DNA of 64,000 nucleotides from Bacillus pseudomycoides DSM 12442 (GCF_000161455.1 NZ_CM000745.1:3733748-3797747); one strand, 5' to 3'; counted from the stretch's first letter, positions 26,601-35,755 are shown. Numbers and translations: made by a program. Notes: generated from the letters alone by a model not told the origin.

Positions 26601-27165
26601 ATGCATCATTATCGAACTGTTTTAATTCACGAACAAGTCGTGCAATTGGTAATCCCACTACACTGTAGTAATCTCCCTGAATATGTTGAACAAAGATAGA
26701 ACCTTTTCCTTGAATACCGTAACTTCCAGCCTTATCAAGTGGTTCTTTCGTCGCAATATACGCATCAACCTCTTCTTCTGTTAACTCCCAAAACGTAACT
26801 TCTGTACGTTCGTAGAAAGTTACTGTTTTTTCTTTTGAAATGAGCGCAACGCCTGTATATACTTCATGTGTTTTTCCTGATAATAGTTGCAGTATTTCTT
26901 TCGCTTCCGCTTCATCTTTAGGCTTTCCAAGAATACGCGATTCATATGTAACAATTGTATCTGCACCTAATACCACACTATCTTCTTGATTTTCTACTAC
27001 AGCAGACGCTTTTTGCAAAGCAAGTGACATCACAATATCAGCGGGCGATGAATACGCACCGATTGTTTCTTCTATTTCACTCACAACAATTTCAAATGGT
27101 ACACCCGCTAGTTCAAGTAATTCCTTCCGGCGCGGTGACCCAGATGCTAAAATAAGTTTTTTCAT
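26590..27165 (-). CDS. maf: Maf nucleotide pyrophosphatase / septum formation inhibitor
   Basis: A house-cleaning enzyme that hydrolyses non-canonical or modified nucleoside triphosphates (dTTP/UTP-type branch); overproduction blocks septation in B. subtilis. MKKLILASGSPRRKELLELAG and VVLGADTIV are family signatures. The start at 27165 follows AAAGGAG; an in-frame 18-residue upstream extension has no support. 191 residues. Confidence 0.94.
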   Translation of the reverse strand: MKKLILASGSPRRKELLELAGVPFEIVVSEIEETIGAYSSPADIVMSLALQKASAVVENQEDSVVLGADTIVTYESRILGKPKDEAEAKEILQLLSGKTHEVYTGVALISKEKTVTFYERTEVTFWELTEEEVDAYIATKEPLDKAGSYGIQGKGSIFVQHIQGDYYSVVGLPIARLVRELKQFDNDASHA

Positions 27166-27240
27166 ATATGCTCCTTTCTTACATAAAGCAGAAAAATATA
27201 GCTTGATCGTATCAAACAAATACCTTTCCTACAAATTGCA

Positions 27241-27274
27241 AAAACATCATTTTCTTTTTAAGAAATGATGTTTT
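27241..27274. terminator. hairpin upstream of maf
   Basis: Perfect arms AAAACATCATTT and AAATGATGTTTT with a ten-base loop, T-rich on both sides. It could be a second terminator for spoIIB or a leader element of maf; the sequence does not decide. Confidence 0.6.
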
Positions 27275-27323
27275 ATCACTATAAGGTGAAAACATTTCTA
27301 TAGCTATATAATTCAAAAGAAAA

Positions 27324-27347
27324 GAAAGAAGTATGCATACTTCTTTC
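27324..27347 (-). terminator. spoIIB terminator
   Basis: Perfect 24-bp palindrome GAAAGAAGTATG/CATACTTCTTTC just past the spoIIB stop, followed by TTTTCTTTTG on the minus strand. Confidence 0.75.
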
Positions 27348-27363
27348 CTCTTATTCCATTATC

Positions 27364-28323
27364 CTACTCTTTGGCTTTTTGCGAAACCACTTTTTCATAA
27401 GAAAGCAAACCATCAATGATAACTTGATTCAATTTAGCTACTGCTTCTTTATCAGTCTTTCCTTCTTTTATTGTTTGCACAGCTACTGATGCATACGTAT
27501 ATATTTTTTTTACATCCTCACGCTTAATTGATTTCCCCTCTTTTTCAATTGCCTTCCATTCCTTTTCAATCGCTTCTATTTCTTTTGAATTACTTTTACT
27601 TCCAGGTTGTATACTAGTCGCGTATTTTACAAAATGGACGTATAAGAGTTGTAACTTACTTAACAATGGACCAGATTCTTTATCGCTTTTCAGCAATGCC
27701 CGATCTGTAATTTCCCATTTCTTTTTCAAAACTGATACGCCATCTTTCTTATATTGTCCGATTAATTTATCTAACGATTGCTCATCACTAGCAATTCCAA
27801 CTACAAGTGAATACTTATCATCAGTCGGTTTAATCGCTGCTATGCCCCCATTGTCTTTCCATTCCTGAGTAGCTGCCTGTCCTTTTTCTTCAGAAGAATA
27901 GAGACCTCCCTGAACGAAATATAAAGTGATTGGTTCTAAAGCAGCTGCATTCCCCACCTTTTGTTTTTCTTCTTTTTTCTCCCCAGCTGTTACTTCTTTT
28001 TGCTCTGCTCCATTATTCTTTTCTCCACTTGTTATCGTAGCTTCCCGAACTGTACCTTGTCCCGTTAACAAGTGAAGCATTCCCATCCCTAATACTGTGC
28101 CAATGATAACCGCAGTAGCAACTGTAAAAATAAGCACATTATTCCATTTCTTTCGGTGCTGCCGGATAGATGGTAACTTGTTTTTTTGAAAGGGCACTAC
28201 ATTTTGCGACGTTTCACTATCAACTACCATCCAATCAAATTCTTCCTTTTCTTTCTGCTTTTCTTCATACTTTGCTTCCGTTCCGTTTACTTTAACCGAG
28301 ATTGTTCGTGATTGCTTGTCCAT
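27364..28323 (-). CDS. spoIIB: stage II sporulation protein B
   Basis: SpoIIB localises to the septum and helps engulfment by directing septal peptidoglycan degradation. Residues about 1-85 are hydrophilic and cytoplasmic (SRTISVKVNGTEAKYEEKQ), followed by a membrane segment (VLIFTVATAVIIGTVLGMGML) and an SPOR-like domain (ITLYFVQGGLYSSEEKGQAA ... YSLVVGIASDEQSLDKLI). The ATG at 28323 was preferred to a GTG five codons upstream because GAGGTG is at the right distance. Position next to maf matches B. subtilis. Confidence 0.88.
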   Translation of the reverse strand: MDKQSRTISVKVNGTEAKYEEKQKEKEEFDWMVVDSETSQNVVPFQKNKLPSIRQHRKKWNNVLIFTVATAVIIGTVLGMGMLHLLTGQGTVREATITSGEKNNGAEQKEVTAGEKKEEKQKVGNAAALEPITLYFVQGGLYSSEEKGQAATQEWKDNGGIAAIKPTDDKYSLVVGIASDEQSLDKLIGQYKKDGVSVLKKKWEITDRALLKSDKESGPLLSKLQLLYVHFVKYATSIQPGSKSNSKEIEAIEKEWKAIEKEGKSIKREDVKKIYTYASVAVQTIKEGKTDKEAVAKLNQVIIDGLLSYEKVVSQKAKE

Positions 28324-28429
28324 ACCCTCACACCTCACCTCTTATCATTGTCCGCATCATATCATATTCACTTCACAAAAAAACGAGATATCTGTCGGAG
28401 GGATTCGTCAAATTTTCCCATATAGTTAT

Positions 28430-28589
28430 CTTATCCCGCATTAATAGGCAGTAATATCCCCCACCTCAAAATTGCGGATAAAAATTATGAAGGTTGCTAG
28501 GGGATAAACTGCCCCTAAAAGCCCGATTGGTGAAGGCTAACCATCAGTGGGAAATAAAAAAACCTCCACTGATGGAAGTTTCACTTTAT
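28430..28589 (+). repeat. interspersed repeat, family 2 (bcr1-like), copy 1
   Basis: About 160 bp filling the folC-spoIIB gap. It shares TTATCCCGC, AAAAGCCCGATTGGTGA and GAAGTTTCACTTTA with the opposite-strand copy at 46557-46696. It ends in TTTAT and begins with CTTAT, close to the five-base TTTAT target described for the group's bcr1 element. No gene in it. Many inverted segments (for example CCTCCACTGATGG with CCATCAGTGGG), so a transcript would fold. Confidence 0.7.
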
Positions 28590-28621
28590 ATGTATGTATT
28601 TGACTGCATTTGTAGAACAAA

Positions 28622-28655
28622 AAACTAGGGCAGCAAGTTGCTGTCCTAGTTTTTT
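28622..28655 (-). terminator. folC terminator
   Basis: Minus-strand AACTAGGACAGCAA and TTGCTGCCCTAGTT arms almost without a loop, then TTTTTGTTC. The folC TAG stop is inside the stem. Confidence 0.87.
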
Positions 28656-29956
28656 TCACGAATGTATTTTCTAACTTCTGAAATAAAGTAAAGAGAGCCT
28701 GTTATGATGAAAACATCATTTTCTTGGAGGTTGTTCATTTTCGCATCAATAGCTTCTTTCCAATTCTCAAAAACTTGTTTTGTTTCCTTACGTGAGTAAG
28801 CTGCAAGCTCCTCAGCAGAAATCGCACGATCAAATGTGAATGTTGTAAAAGTCATTTCATCTGCAATTGTTTCTAATTGCCCTACCATATTGTCTAGCTG
28901 TTTATCACCTAAAGCGGTAAATAAAACAAGGATGTTTTTATCGTTATAATGAGCCTTTACTGTTTTCACAAGGCTTGCAATTCCTTCTGGATTATGAGCT
29001 CCATCTATAATTACGTCCGGATTGCTTTGCAGTCGTTCAAATCGGCCAATCCAATATGCTTCACTTAATCCTACGCCAATATGCTCTTCCTCCATTAAGA
29101 ATGATAGGTATGTTTTAAGATACATAATCCCCATCAACGCCAATGCTGCATTTCCGACTTGATGACTTCCTTTCATCGAAATCTGAACTTCCTCAAATGA
29201 AGCAAACGGGCAAGAAAAATCAAAATGCTCTCCATCTTCATCGGAACGCCGATGAACAGCTGTAAATTGCTTTCCAAACTCATATAGATTTGCATTCTTT
29301 TCCTGAGCAATCTTTTGGATAACCTCAAGTGCTTCTTCATCCTGCACACCAGTAATAACGGGAACTCCTGATTTAATAATTCCTGCTTTTTCGTACGCAA
29401 TTTCAGCTAATGTATTCCCTAAAATATGCATATGATCATGGCCGATATTTGTAATCATTGTAAGAACTGGATGAACTACATTTGTAGAATCAAAACGACC
29501 ACCAAGCCCTGTTTCAAACAAGACGATGTCACAGAAGTTTATTTTACCAAAATAGCAGATTGCCATTACTGTAATAATTTCAAACTCCGTTGCTTCTCCT
29601 AAATCTGTTTCATCTAATTTTTCAACAACCGGTTTTACCATATTTACAAGCTCAGTAATTTCTTTATCTGCAATCGGTGTACCGTTAACACTAATTCGCT
29701 CATTAAATGTTTCAATGTATGGAGACGTAAATGTACCAACTTTATATTTTCCCGCCTCTAGCATATAACGCATATATGTTAAAGTTGAACCTTTTCCATT
29801 TGTTCCTGCAAGATGAACGCATTTTATGTGACGTTCAGGATTTCCAAGCTCCCCTAGCATCCACTGCATTCTCTCTAATCCTGGTTTAATTCCAAACTTT
29901 AATCGGCTATGAATCCAATCTATCGCTTCTTCGTATGTATGTACCACGCTTGCCAT
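28646..29956 (-). CDS. folC: folylpolyglutamate synthase / dihydrofolate synthase
   Basis: Adds glutamate to dihydropteroate and to reduced folates. The P-loop GTNGKGSTLTYM is near residue 50; the TSPYIETFNERISVNG and FDSTNVV segments and the C-terminal DGAHNPEGIASL glutamate-ligase motif are present. 436 residues. It follows valS by about 105 bp that hold the valS terminator. The prepilin peptidase gene comC, found next to folC in B. subtilis, is not here. Confidence 0.96.
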   Translation of the reverse strand: MASVVHTYEEAIDWIHSRLKFGIKPGLERMQWMLGELGNPERHIKCVHLAGTNGKGSTLTYMRYMLEAGKYKVGTFTSPYIETFNERISVNGTPIADKEITELVNMVKPVVEKLDETDLGEATEFEIITVMAICYFGKINFCDIVLFETGLGGRFDSTNVVHPVLTMITNIGHDHMHILGNTLAEIAYEKAGIIKSGVPVITGVQDEEALEVIQKIAQEKNANLYEFGKQFTAVHRRSDEDGEHFDFSCPFASFEEVQISMKGSHQVGNAALALMGIMYLKTYLSFLMEEEHIGVGLSEAYWIGRFERLQSNPDVIIDGAHNPEGIASLVKTVKAHYNDKNILVLFTALGDKQLDNMVGQLETIADEMTFTTFTFDRAISAEELAAYSRKETKQVFENWKEAIDAKMNNLQENDVFIITGSLYFISEVRKYIREKN

Positions 29957-30019
29957 TCCCCTTTCAAATCAATAAAAAAGAACTAAAACAAAGAATTATT
30001 CTAGCTCTATTATACGCAA

Positions 30020-30056
30020 ATAAAAGAGACTCACCAATATGGCGAGTCTCTTTCGA
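30020..30056 (-). terminator. valS terminator
   Basis: Arms AAAGAGACTC and GAGTCTCTTT with a CACCAATATGG-type loop, followed by TATTTGCG on the minus strand. Confidence 0.85.
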
Positions 30057-30062
30057 ATGACT

Positions 30063-32708
30063 TTATTTTTGAAGATCAGCTAGACGTTGACGAACTGCTT
30101 CGCGTTTTTCTAGATAATCTTGCTCTTTTGCACGCTCTCCTTCAATAACTGCCGCTGGTGCTTTTGCTACGAAACCTTGGTTTGCAAGTTTCTTCTGTAC
30201 ACGTTCTACTTCTTTATCGAACTTCTCAAGTTCTTTTTCAAGACGCGCTTTCTCTTCATCAAGATTGATAAGATCAGCTAACGGTAAGAATAACTCTGCA
30301 CCTGATACGATTGCAGTCATCGCTTTTTCTGGCGCTTGTAAATCAGTCTTAATTGTTAATTCACTTGGATTACAGAAACGCTCAATGTAAGAGCTATTTT
30401 TCATAAGCTGTGCTAGTACTGCTTCGTCTTTTGCTTTAATTTGCATTTGAACTTTTTTGCTCATTGGCGTATTTACTTCAGCACGAATGTTTCGAACAGA
30501 GCGAATGATATCAACTAGAAGGTGCATTTCTGCTGCCGCTTCTTTATCTTGTAAATCTTCGCGAACTGTCGGCCATGCTGCTACTGTAATAGATTCACCT
30601 TCATGCGGTAAGTGTTGCCAAATCTTCTCTGTTACGAATGGCATGAATGGGTGTAGTAGACGCATCGTTTGGTCTAGTACGTATGCTAGAATTGAACGAG
30701 TTGTTTTCTTAGCCACTTCATCTTCACCATATAATGGAAGTTTCGCCATTTCAATATACCAATCACAGAAATCATCCCAAATGAAGTTGTATAATGAACG
30801 GCCAGCTTCACCGAACTCATATTTATCCATGTTACGTGTTACACTTTCAATCGTTTCATTTAAGCGGGTTAAAATCCACTTATCTGCAACTGATTTTTCA
30901 CCAGTTAAATCGATATCTTCATATTTCATGTCATCCATGTTCATTAATACGAAACGGGATGCATTCCAAATTTTATTAATGAAGTTCCAAGTAGATTCTA
31001 CTTTCTCCATGCTGAAGCGTAAATCTTGTCCTGGTGCACTTCCTGTTGATAAGAAGAAGCGCATTGCATCTGCACCGTACTTATCAATAACATCCATTGG
31101 ATCAATACCGTTACCAAGAGATTTACTCATTTTACGTCCTTGCTCATCACGAACTAAACCGTGAATTAATACGTCTTTAAATGGGCGCTCTCCTGTAAAC
31201 TCTAAACCTTGGAAAATCATACGAGATACCCAGAAGAAGATGATATCATAACCAGTTACTAGAGCATCTGTTGAATAGTAACGTTTGAAGTCTTCTGCAT
31301 CTTCATTCGGCCAACCAAGTGTTGAGAATGGCCATAACGCTGAGCTAAACCATGTATCAAGTACGTCGTTATCTTGATTCCAGTTTTCAATATCTGCTGG
31401 TGCTTCCGTACCTACGTATACTTCACCAGTTTCTTTATGATACCAAGCTGGAATGCGGTGTCCCCACCATAATTGACGAGAAATACACCAGTCGTGAATG
31501 TTTTCCATCCAGCGTAAGTATGTGTTCTCGAAACGCTCTGGTACGAACGTTACTTTTTCTTCTTCTTTTTGTTGAAGTTCTACTGCCTTTTCTGCAAGTG
31601 GTCCCATTTTTACGAACCATTGTGTTGATAAGTAAGGCTCAACAACTGCACCGCTACGCTCACTATGTCCTACTGAATGCATATGAGGCTCGATTTCTAC
31701 TAATACGCCAGCATCTTGTAAGTCTTTTACTAACTCTTTACGGCATTCGAAACGATCCATACCGTTATACTTACCAGCTTTTTCGTTCATCGTTCCATCT
31801 TCGTTCATTACTAAAATACGAGGTAAGTCATGTCGGTTACCTACTTCAAAGTCATTCGGATCATGAGCTGGTGTAATTTTCACAACGCCTGTTCCGAAAT
31901 CTTTTTCTACGTACTCATCAGCAATAATCGGAATTTCACGGCCTACGATTGGAAGTGTAACTGTTTTTCCGATTAAATGCTTGTAACGATCATCTTCTGG
32001 ATGAACTGCTACTGCTGTATCGCCAAGCATTGTTTCTGGACGAGTTGTCGCAAGTCGAATGTGACCAGATCCATCTGTCAATGGGTAGTTCATATGGTAG
32101 AATGCACCTTGAATCTCTTTATGAATTACTTCAATATCAGAAAGAGCTGTGCGTGTTGCTGGATCCCAGTTAATAATATATTCACCGCGGTAAATTAAAC
32201 CTTTTTCGTATAATTGAACGAATACTTTATTAACCGCATCAGATAAACCTTCGTCTAATGTAAAGCGCTCACGAGAGTAATCTAATCCTAAACCAACTTT
32301 TCCCCATTGCTGACGAATGTGAGAAGCATATTCTTCTTTCCATTCCCATGCTTTCTCAAGGAATTTCTCACGGCCAAGATCGTAACGTGAAATACCTTCT
32401 TCACGAAGTTTTCCTTCTACTTTTGCCTGTGTTGCGATACCAGCATGGTCCATTCCTGGAAGCCATAATACATCGTAACCTTGCATACGCTTTGTACGCG
32501 TCAAAATATCTTGAAGCGTCGTATCCCAAGCGTGCCCTAAGTGCAGTTTACCTGTTACGTTTGGAGGCGGGATTACAATTGTATACGGCTGTTTTTCCGC
32601 ATCTCCTTTTGCTTCGAAATATTTGCCGTCTAGCCACCATTTATAAAGGCCTTCTTCAACGGACATATGATCATATTTAGTCGGTAAATTCTTTTCCGTA
32701 TTTGACAT
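30063..32708 (-). CDS. valS: valyl-tRNA synthetase
   Basis: Class I synthetase, 881 residues. The HIGH motif is HLGH in PPNVTGKLHLGHAW, the KMSKS motif is GRKMSKSLGNG, the editing domain includes ATTRPETMLGDTAVAVHPED, and the C-terminal coiled-coil arm is EEKARLEKELEKFDKEVERVQKKL. It is preceded by a T-box leader, so expression should rise when tRNA-Val is uncharged. Confidence 0.98.
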   Translation of the reverse strand: MSNTEKNLPTKYDHMSVEEGLYKWWLDGKYFEAKGDAEKQPYTIVIPPPNVTGKLHLGHAWDTTLQDILTRTKRMQGYDVLWLPGMDHAGIATQAKVEGKLREEGISRYDLGREKFLEKAWEWKEEYASHIRQQWGKVGLGLDYSRERFTLDEGLSDAVNKVFVQLYEKGLIYRGEYIINWDPATRTALSDIEVIHKEIQGAFYHMNYPLTDGSGHIRLATTRPETMLGDTAVAVHPEDDRYKHLIGKTVTLPIVGREIPIIADEYVEKDFGTGVVKITPAHDPNDFEVGNRHDLPRILVMNEDGTMNEKAGKYNGMDRFECRKELVKDLQDAGVLVEIEPHMHSVGHSERSGAVVEPYLSTQWFVKMGPLAEKAVELQQKEEEKVTFVPERFENTYLRWMENIHDWCISRQLWWGHRIPAWYHKETGEVYVGTEAPADIENWNQDNDVLDTWFSSALWPFSTLGWPNEDAEDFKRYYSTDALVTGYDIIFFWVSRMIFQGLEFTGERPFKDVLIHGLVRDEQGRKMSKSLGNGIDPMDVIDKYGADAMRFFLSTGSAPGQDLRFSMEKVESTWNFINKIWNASRFVLMNMDDMKYEDIDLTGEKSVADKWILTRLNETIESVTRNMDKYEFGEAGRSLYNFIWDDFCDWYIEMAKLPLYGEDEVAKKTTRSILAYVLDQTMRLLHPFMPFVTEKIWQHLPHEGESITVAAWPTVREDLQDKEAAAEMHLLVDIIRSVRNIRAEVNTPMSKKVQMQIKAKDEAVLAQLMKNSSYIERFCNPSELTIKTDLQAPEKAMTAIVSGAELFLPLADLINLDEEKARLEKELEKFDKEVERVQKKLANQGFVAKAPAAVIEGERAKEQDYLEKREAVRQRLADLQK

Positions 32709-32727
32709 TATTTTCCCTCCTTAAAAT

Positions 32728-32985
32728 AAAAAATGCCCCTCATCCAAAAAGGACGAGGGACATCGTGGTACCACCTTTATTTACAAACAAATTCAAAATT
32801 TGCTTATACTCTTAATTTGATAACGGACAGATCCGTCTTTTCCTAATGAGAATGACTCCGTTCAGAAAAGATGCTCCAGAGCTACCTTCTAACATGACTA
32901 TCTAGAGAATCTCACAGCTAATAATTCTCCTCTCTGCAGACGTTTAATGTTATACTCTTCCCCTTCAACGCATTTATATAATTGT
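32728..32985 (-). ncRNA. T-box leader of valS
   Basis: The minus strand has the T-box AGGTGGTACCACG (32776-32764) followed by the terminator CCCTCGTCC-TTTTT-GGATGAGGGG and T6. An upstream Stem I region contains GAAGGTAGC, where GTA (32885-32883) is the likely valine specifier codon. Uncharged tRNA-Val would stabilise the antiterminator and let valS be transcribed. The specifier assignment is by position and is less sure than the T-box itself. Confidence 0.92.
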
Positions 32986-33002
32986 TATTTATTATATACA
33001 AT

Positions 33003-33031
33003 AGTGTAAAAAACGAAACCATATTCGTCAA
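33003..33031 (-). promoter_or_regulatory. valS promoter
   Basis: Minus-strand TTGACG (33031-33026), 17-bp spacer, TACACT (33008-33003), a good sigma-A match placed just before the T-box leader. Confidence 0.7.
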
Positions 33032-33182
33032 GATAAAAATATTTTTCAGCAAGTTTCTACAATTAATAAATTCTATTTTGATAAAAACAACATACAATTA
33101 CCAATCAGCTTAACTAAATTCCCTGTAATATATACACGGAAAATGAAGGTATGCAGCACAAGCACCTTAGGTACTTACCCCG

Positions 33183-33191
33183 CATACTGTA
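33183..33191 (+). promoter_or_regulatory. candidate sigma-K promoter -10 for the small membrane protein gene
   Basis: CATACTGTA fits the sigma-K -10 pattern CATA-N3-TA, with an AC (33164-33165) 17 bp upstream, as in the sigma-K -35. It lies about 65 bp before the small gene at 33256. Short motifs of this kind also occur by chance. Confidence 0.4.
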
Positions 33192-33255
33192 ATATTACCC
33201 TTTCATCTTTTAAGGTTCATGTGCAGCAATAGCCTTTCTATACGGAGGAATGATT

Positions 33256-33450
33256 ATGCGACGATACCGACGCACCTACAATTTTTCGGCCCCTTCATGG
33301 GTTAGAAATTTACAAACGATGTTTGCTGATTTTGCAATTCCCCTTACGATTTTCCAAGGGATTCGTACATTACTACTTCCAACTTTCTTAGATTTCATCA
33401 TCCTTATCATCTTTGTTGTAGCAACGATTCGCTTGCATTTTCAGCCGTAG
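33256..33450 (+). CDS. small membrane protein, function unknown
   Basis: A 64-residue protein not recognised as a known family. A basic, aromatic N-terminus (MRRYRRTYNFSAPSWVRNL) is followed by one amphipathic and one strongly hydrophobic segment (FLDFIILIIFVVATIRLHF). The second ATG (33256) sits seven bases after GGAGG; the first (33250) is too close. It is alone on the plus strand between valS and ysxE, with a sigma-K-like promoter and a perfect terminator. Next to spore genes, a role in sporulation is a guess. Confidence 0.72.
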   Translation: MRRYRRTYNFSAPSWVRNLQTMFADFAIPLTIFQGIRTLLLPTFLDFIILIIFVVATIRLHFQP

Positions 33451-33477
33451 CCTCAAGGACACTTGAGACTACGGCTG
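33442..33477. terminator. bidirectional terminator
   Basis: Near-perfect stem CAGCCGTAG-C-CTCAAG / CTTGAG-A-CTACGGCTG with a four-base loop, between the small gene and the convergent ysxE. Confidence 0.85.
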
Positions 33478-34503
33478 TTACTCATTCCCTTGCTGCGCTG
33501 CTTGAAATTGTGAAATAAAATACTCTATATTACTTACAAGCCAATGCGCTTGTTGTAACATTTTCACACCTTGAAGTTCTTGCTTTTCACTACGGCTCTG
33601 CTGTTTGCTTGTATAAGATTGGATTTGTCGAATAAATGGGGACGGATATGTTAGATACGCAAACATAAGGAGTTGTTCTTCTTTCGTAAACGGAAAATTC
33701 TTTTGATACACCTGATACCATTCAAAGCGATCGCTTCTCGTAATTGGATATGTGTTCAATGAGCGGGAATAAAAGCGAACAAGATCTTGAACTGGTGTTG
33801 CAAATTGAGACCTTTCTAAACTAATAAAATAACCATTTCGTTCATAATCGAATAAAAAATGATTCATCGATACATTGCCATGAATAAAAGAAACTCGTGT
33901 TTTTTCTTTTTCTTTCATCGCTTCATTCCACTCCGAAAGCTGTTTCGTTGCAAATTCACGCGCCCTCATCACATGATGAAAATACGTACAATACTGCAAT
34001 TCAAACGGCGACATATACCATTTCGCCTCAGACTCTACGAGGAATTGCTCTAAGAATTCTCCATCTTTCTCCCAACGATCAGAGACATTTGTATAATGCT
34101 CCTCTAACGCTTCTTCAGTATACGTTTCTTCTTTTACCGTCCTTTGATGAAGCAGCGCTAGCGTCTGAAACATTTTATGATATTGATCATTGTCCTCTCC
34201 GTTCCCTTCTGCTCGCTCAAGCCAAGGCATTAAATAATAACTATATGTTTCGTCACTCAAAATATGATTTCCATCTGTCGCATGGTAAATCGGTACATAA
34301 TGTGTAAATCCCTTTTCACGTAAAAATTGAACATGATACATTAAATTATTTCGCTTCAATCGATGAGATGGTAATTTTTTCAATGCATATGGACCTTGAT
34401 TCGTATAAATTTTTATTACACTCCCATGCTCTTCCATATGGTGGGCATCCAATTGATACCGCTGTACGATCGGCGCATAACGATCTCGCAATTCTATATC
34501 CAT
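33478..34503 (-). CDS. ysxE: YsxE, CotS-family spore coat kinase-like protein
   Basis: A 341-residue protein with an aminoglycoside-phosphotransferase/kinase-like fold: lysine in YALKKLPSH, HGNVSMNHFLFDYERNGYFISLERSQFATPVQDL in place of the usual HGD..xxN..D segment. The catalytic Asp after HG is Asn, so the activity may be degenerate. It follows spoVID, and the pair is conserved in Bacillus; B. subtilis YsxE is a coat-associated protein made in the mother cell. Confidence 0.88.
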   Translation of the reverse strand: MDIELRDRYAPIVQRYQLDAHHMEEHGSVIKIYTNQGPYALKKLPSHRLKRNNLMYHVQFLREKGFTHYVPIYHATDGNHILSDETYSYYLMPWLERAEGNGEDNDQYHKMFQTLALLHQRTVKEETYTEEALEEHYTNVSDRWEKDGEFLEQFLVESEAKWYMSPFELQYCTYFHHVMRAREFATKQLSEWNEAMKEKEKTRVSFIHGNVSMNHFLFDYERNGYFISLERSQFATPVQDLVRFYSRSLNTYPITRSDRFEWYQVYQKNFPFTKEEQLLMFAYLTYPSPFIRQIQSYTSKQQSRSEKQELQGVKMLQQAHWLVSNIEYFISQFQAAQQGNE

Positions 34504-34561
34504 ACGAATGATCCTTTCTCATTCAAAAACGTAAGATGAACTATGGTAAAAGAAAAGAGAT

Positions 34562-34583
34562 GAGTGGAGAAAATTCTCCACTC
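34562..34583 (-). terminator. hairpin after spoVID
   Basis: Arms GAGTGGAGAA and TTCTCCACTC with a two-base loop, overlapping the spoVID stop. The T run on the minus strand is weak (CATCTCTTTTC), so read-through to ysxE is likely. Confidence 0.6.
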
Positions 34584-35583
34584 ACTTTGTCTTTGCTTTT
34601 GACACAGGTATATATATAATTTGCCCTGCAGTTAAATATACATCATCTGTTTGATTCACACGATGTAAATGCTGGACCGACGTTTCATATCGATCCGCAA
34701 CCGATTCAATTGTATCCCCTTCTTGCACAAAATACATACGTAATTTCGTAAATTCTTCTTCCGGCTCTTTCGTAAACAATTTTGTTAAATATAATGCATT
34801 TTCATCCCGTTGTGAGTATGCCGTTTCTGCTTCTTCCTGTAATTCCTTTTCCTTCTTTTTCTGAAAATCCTTCCGGCCAAAGAATTCAAACTGTGGTGTA
34901 GTTTCTTTTGCTTCCTCTTCTCGTTCTTCCTCTTCATGTTCTTCTAGATCTTCTACCTCTTCTTCTAATTCTTGTTCTTTGCGCTCCTCTAATTGGAAAG
35001 GCTCAAATGCATAATCTTCCCATCCGTTTGATTCTGTATGAACTGTTACTTCTTCCACTTCTACCGGCAATGTATCCTCATCCACCAGTTTTATTTCCTC
35101 GGTTCTATCAACTTCCACATTCTCTATCTCTTCCTCTTGCACTTCATTCTGTATTCTCTCATCCTCACATAATCCAGATATCGATATGTCCGCTAATAGC
35201 TGTAAACAACCATTTTCCTTTAATTCATAATCGAATTCCTCAATGGAAACATACAATTCTTCAACTTGTTTCACTCGGTTTCGTGGAATCGAAATTTCTA
35301 ACGGAAAAGAGTGCACAAGTTCGTTTACACCATCTTCTCGCGTTTCTACATAATCAATGGATTTCGCTGGAGATAAATCTCGTAATGAAAACGCAGAATC
35401 ATCTTGCCTTGCAACATATTCTCCCGTTAAATCCAATTGACCTCTCACAATTACTTCGTATTCAAGCTCTTCTATCTCAACGTCTGGATCTAACGAAATT
35501 GACAAAAGTTCTTCGACTTCCTGTCCTTTTTGGAACCAAACCGATTCTTTTAATGAAAAACGTAATGAATGATCTGTTGCCAC
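34582..35583 (-). CDS. spoVID: SpoVID, spore coat morphogenetic protein
   Basis: Needed for the coat to encase the spore; it binds SpoIVA, SafA and CotE. The N-terminal domain is conserved (DHSLRFSLKESVWFQKGQEVEELLSISLDPDVEIEE). A highly acidic middle (about 160-270) precedes a C-terminal LysM domain (YFVQEGDTIESVADRYETSVQHL ... GQIIYIPVSK). The start is a GTG at 35583, seven bases after GGGAGGGGG; an upstream ATG would add ten residues including the RBS region. 333 residues, much shorter than B. subtilis SpoVID. Confidence 0.92.
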   Translation of the reverse strand: MATDHSLRFSLKESVWFQKGQEVEELLSISLDPDVEIEELEYEVIVRGQLDLTGEYVARQDDSAFSLRDLSPAKSIDYVETREDGVNELVHSFPLEISIPRNRVKQVEELYVSIEEFDYELKENGCLQLLADISISGLCEDERIQNEVQEEEIENVEVDRTEEIKLVDEDTLPVEVEEVTVHTESNGWEDYAFEPFQLEERKEQELEEEVEDLEEHEEEEREEEAKETTPQFEFFGRKDFQKKKEKELQEEAETAYSQRDENALYLTKLFTKEPEEEFTKLRMYFVQEGDTIESVADRYETSVQHLHRVNQTDDVYLTAGQIIYIPVSKAKTK

Positions 35584-35755
35584 TTCTTTTCCCCCTCCCA
35601 AACTGTATGTCATTACAGGTTTATGTGTCTCGGAATCATTTTATGAGTAAAAAATCGAACTGCACATGTGATCTTCCTATTCATTTTTCATATATCGACG
35701 CTTTTTAAAATATATCGGCATTCCGACAATATGCGACATGATCTCTAGTCATTAA

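Noticed and set aside
31352..31876. 174-codon plus-strand frame inside valS
   Set aside because: Antisense to a highly conserved synthetase. Codon pattern and lack of signals mark it as a shadow.
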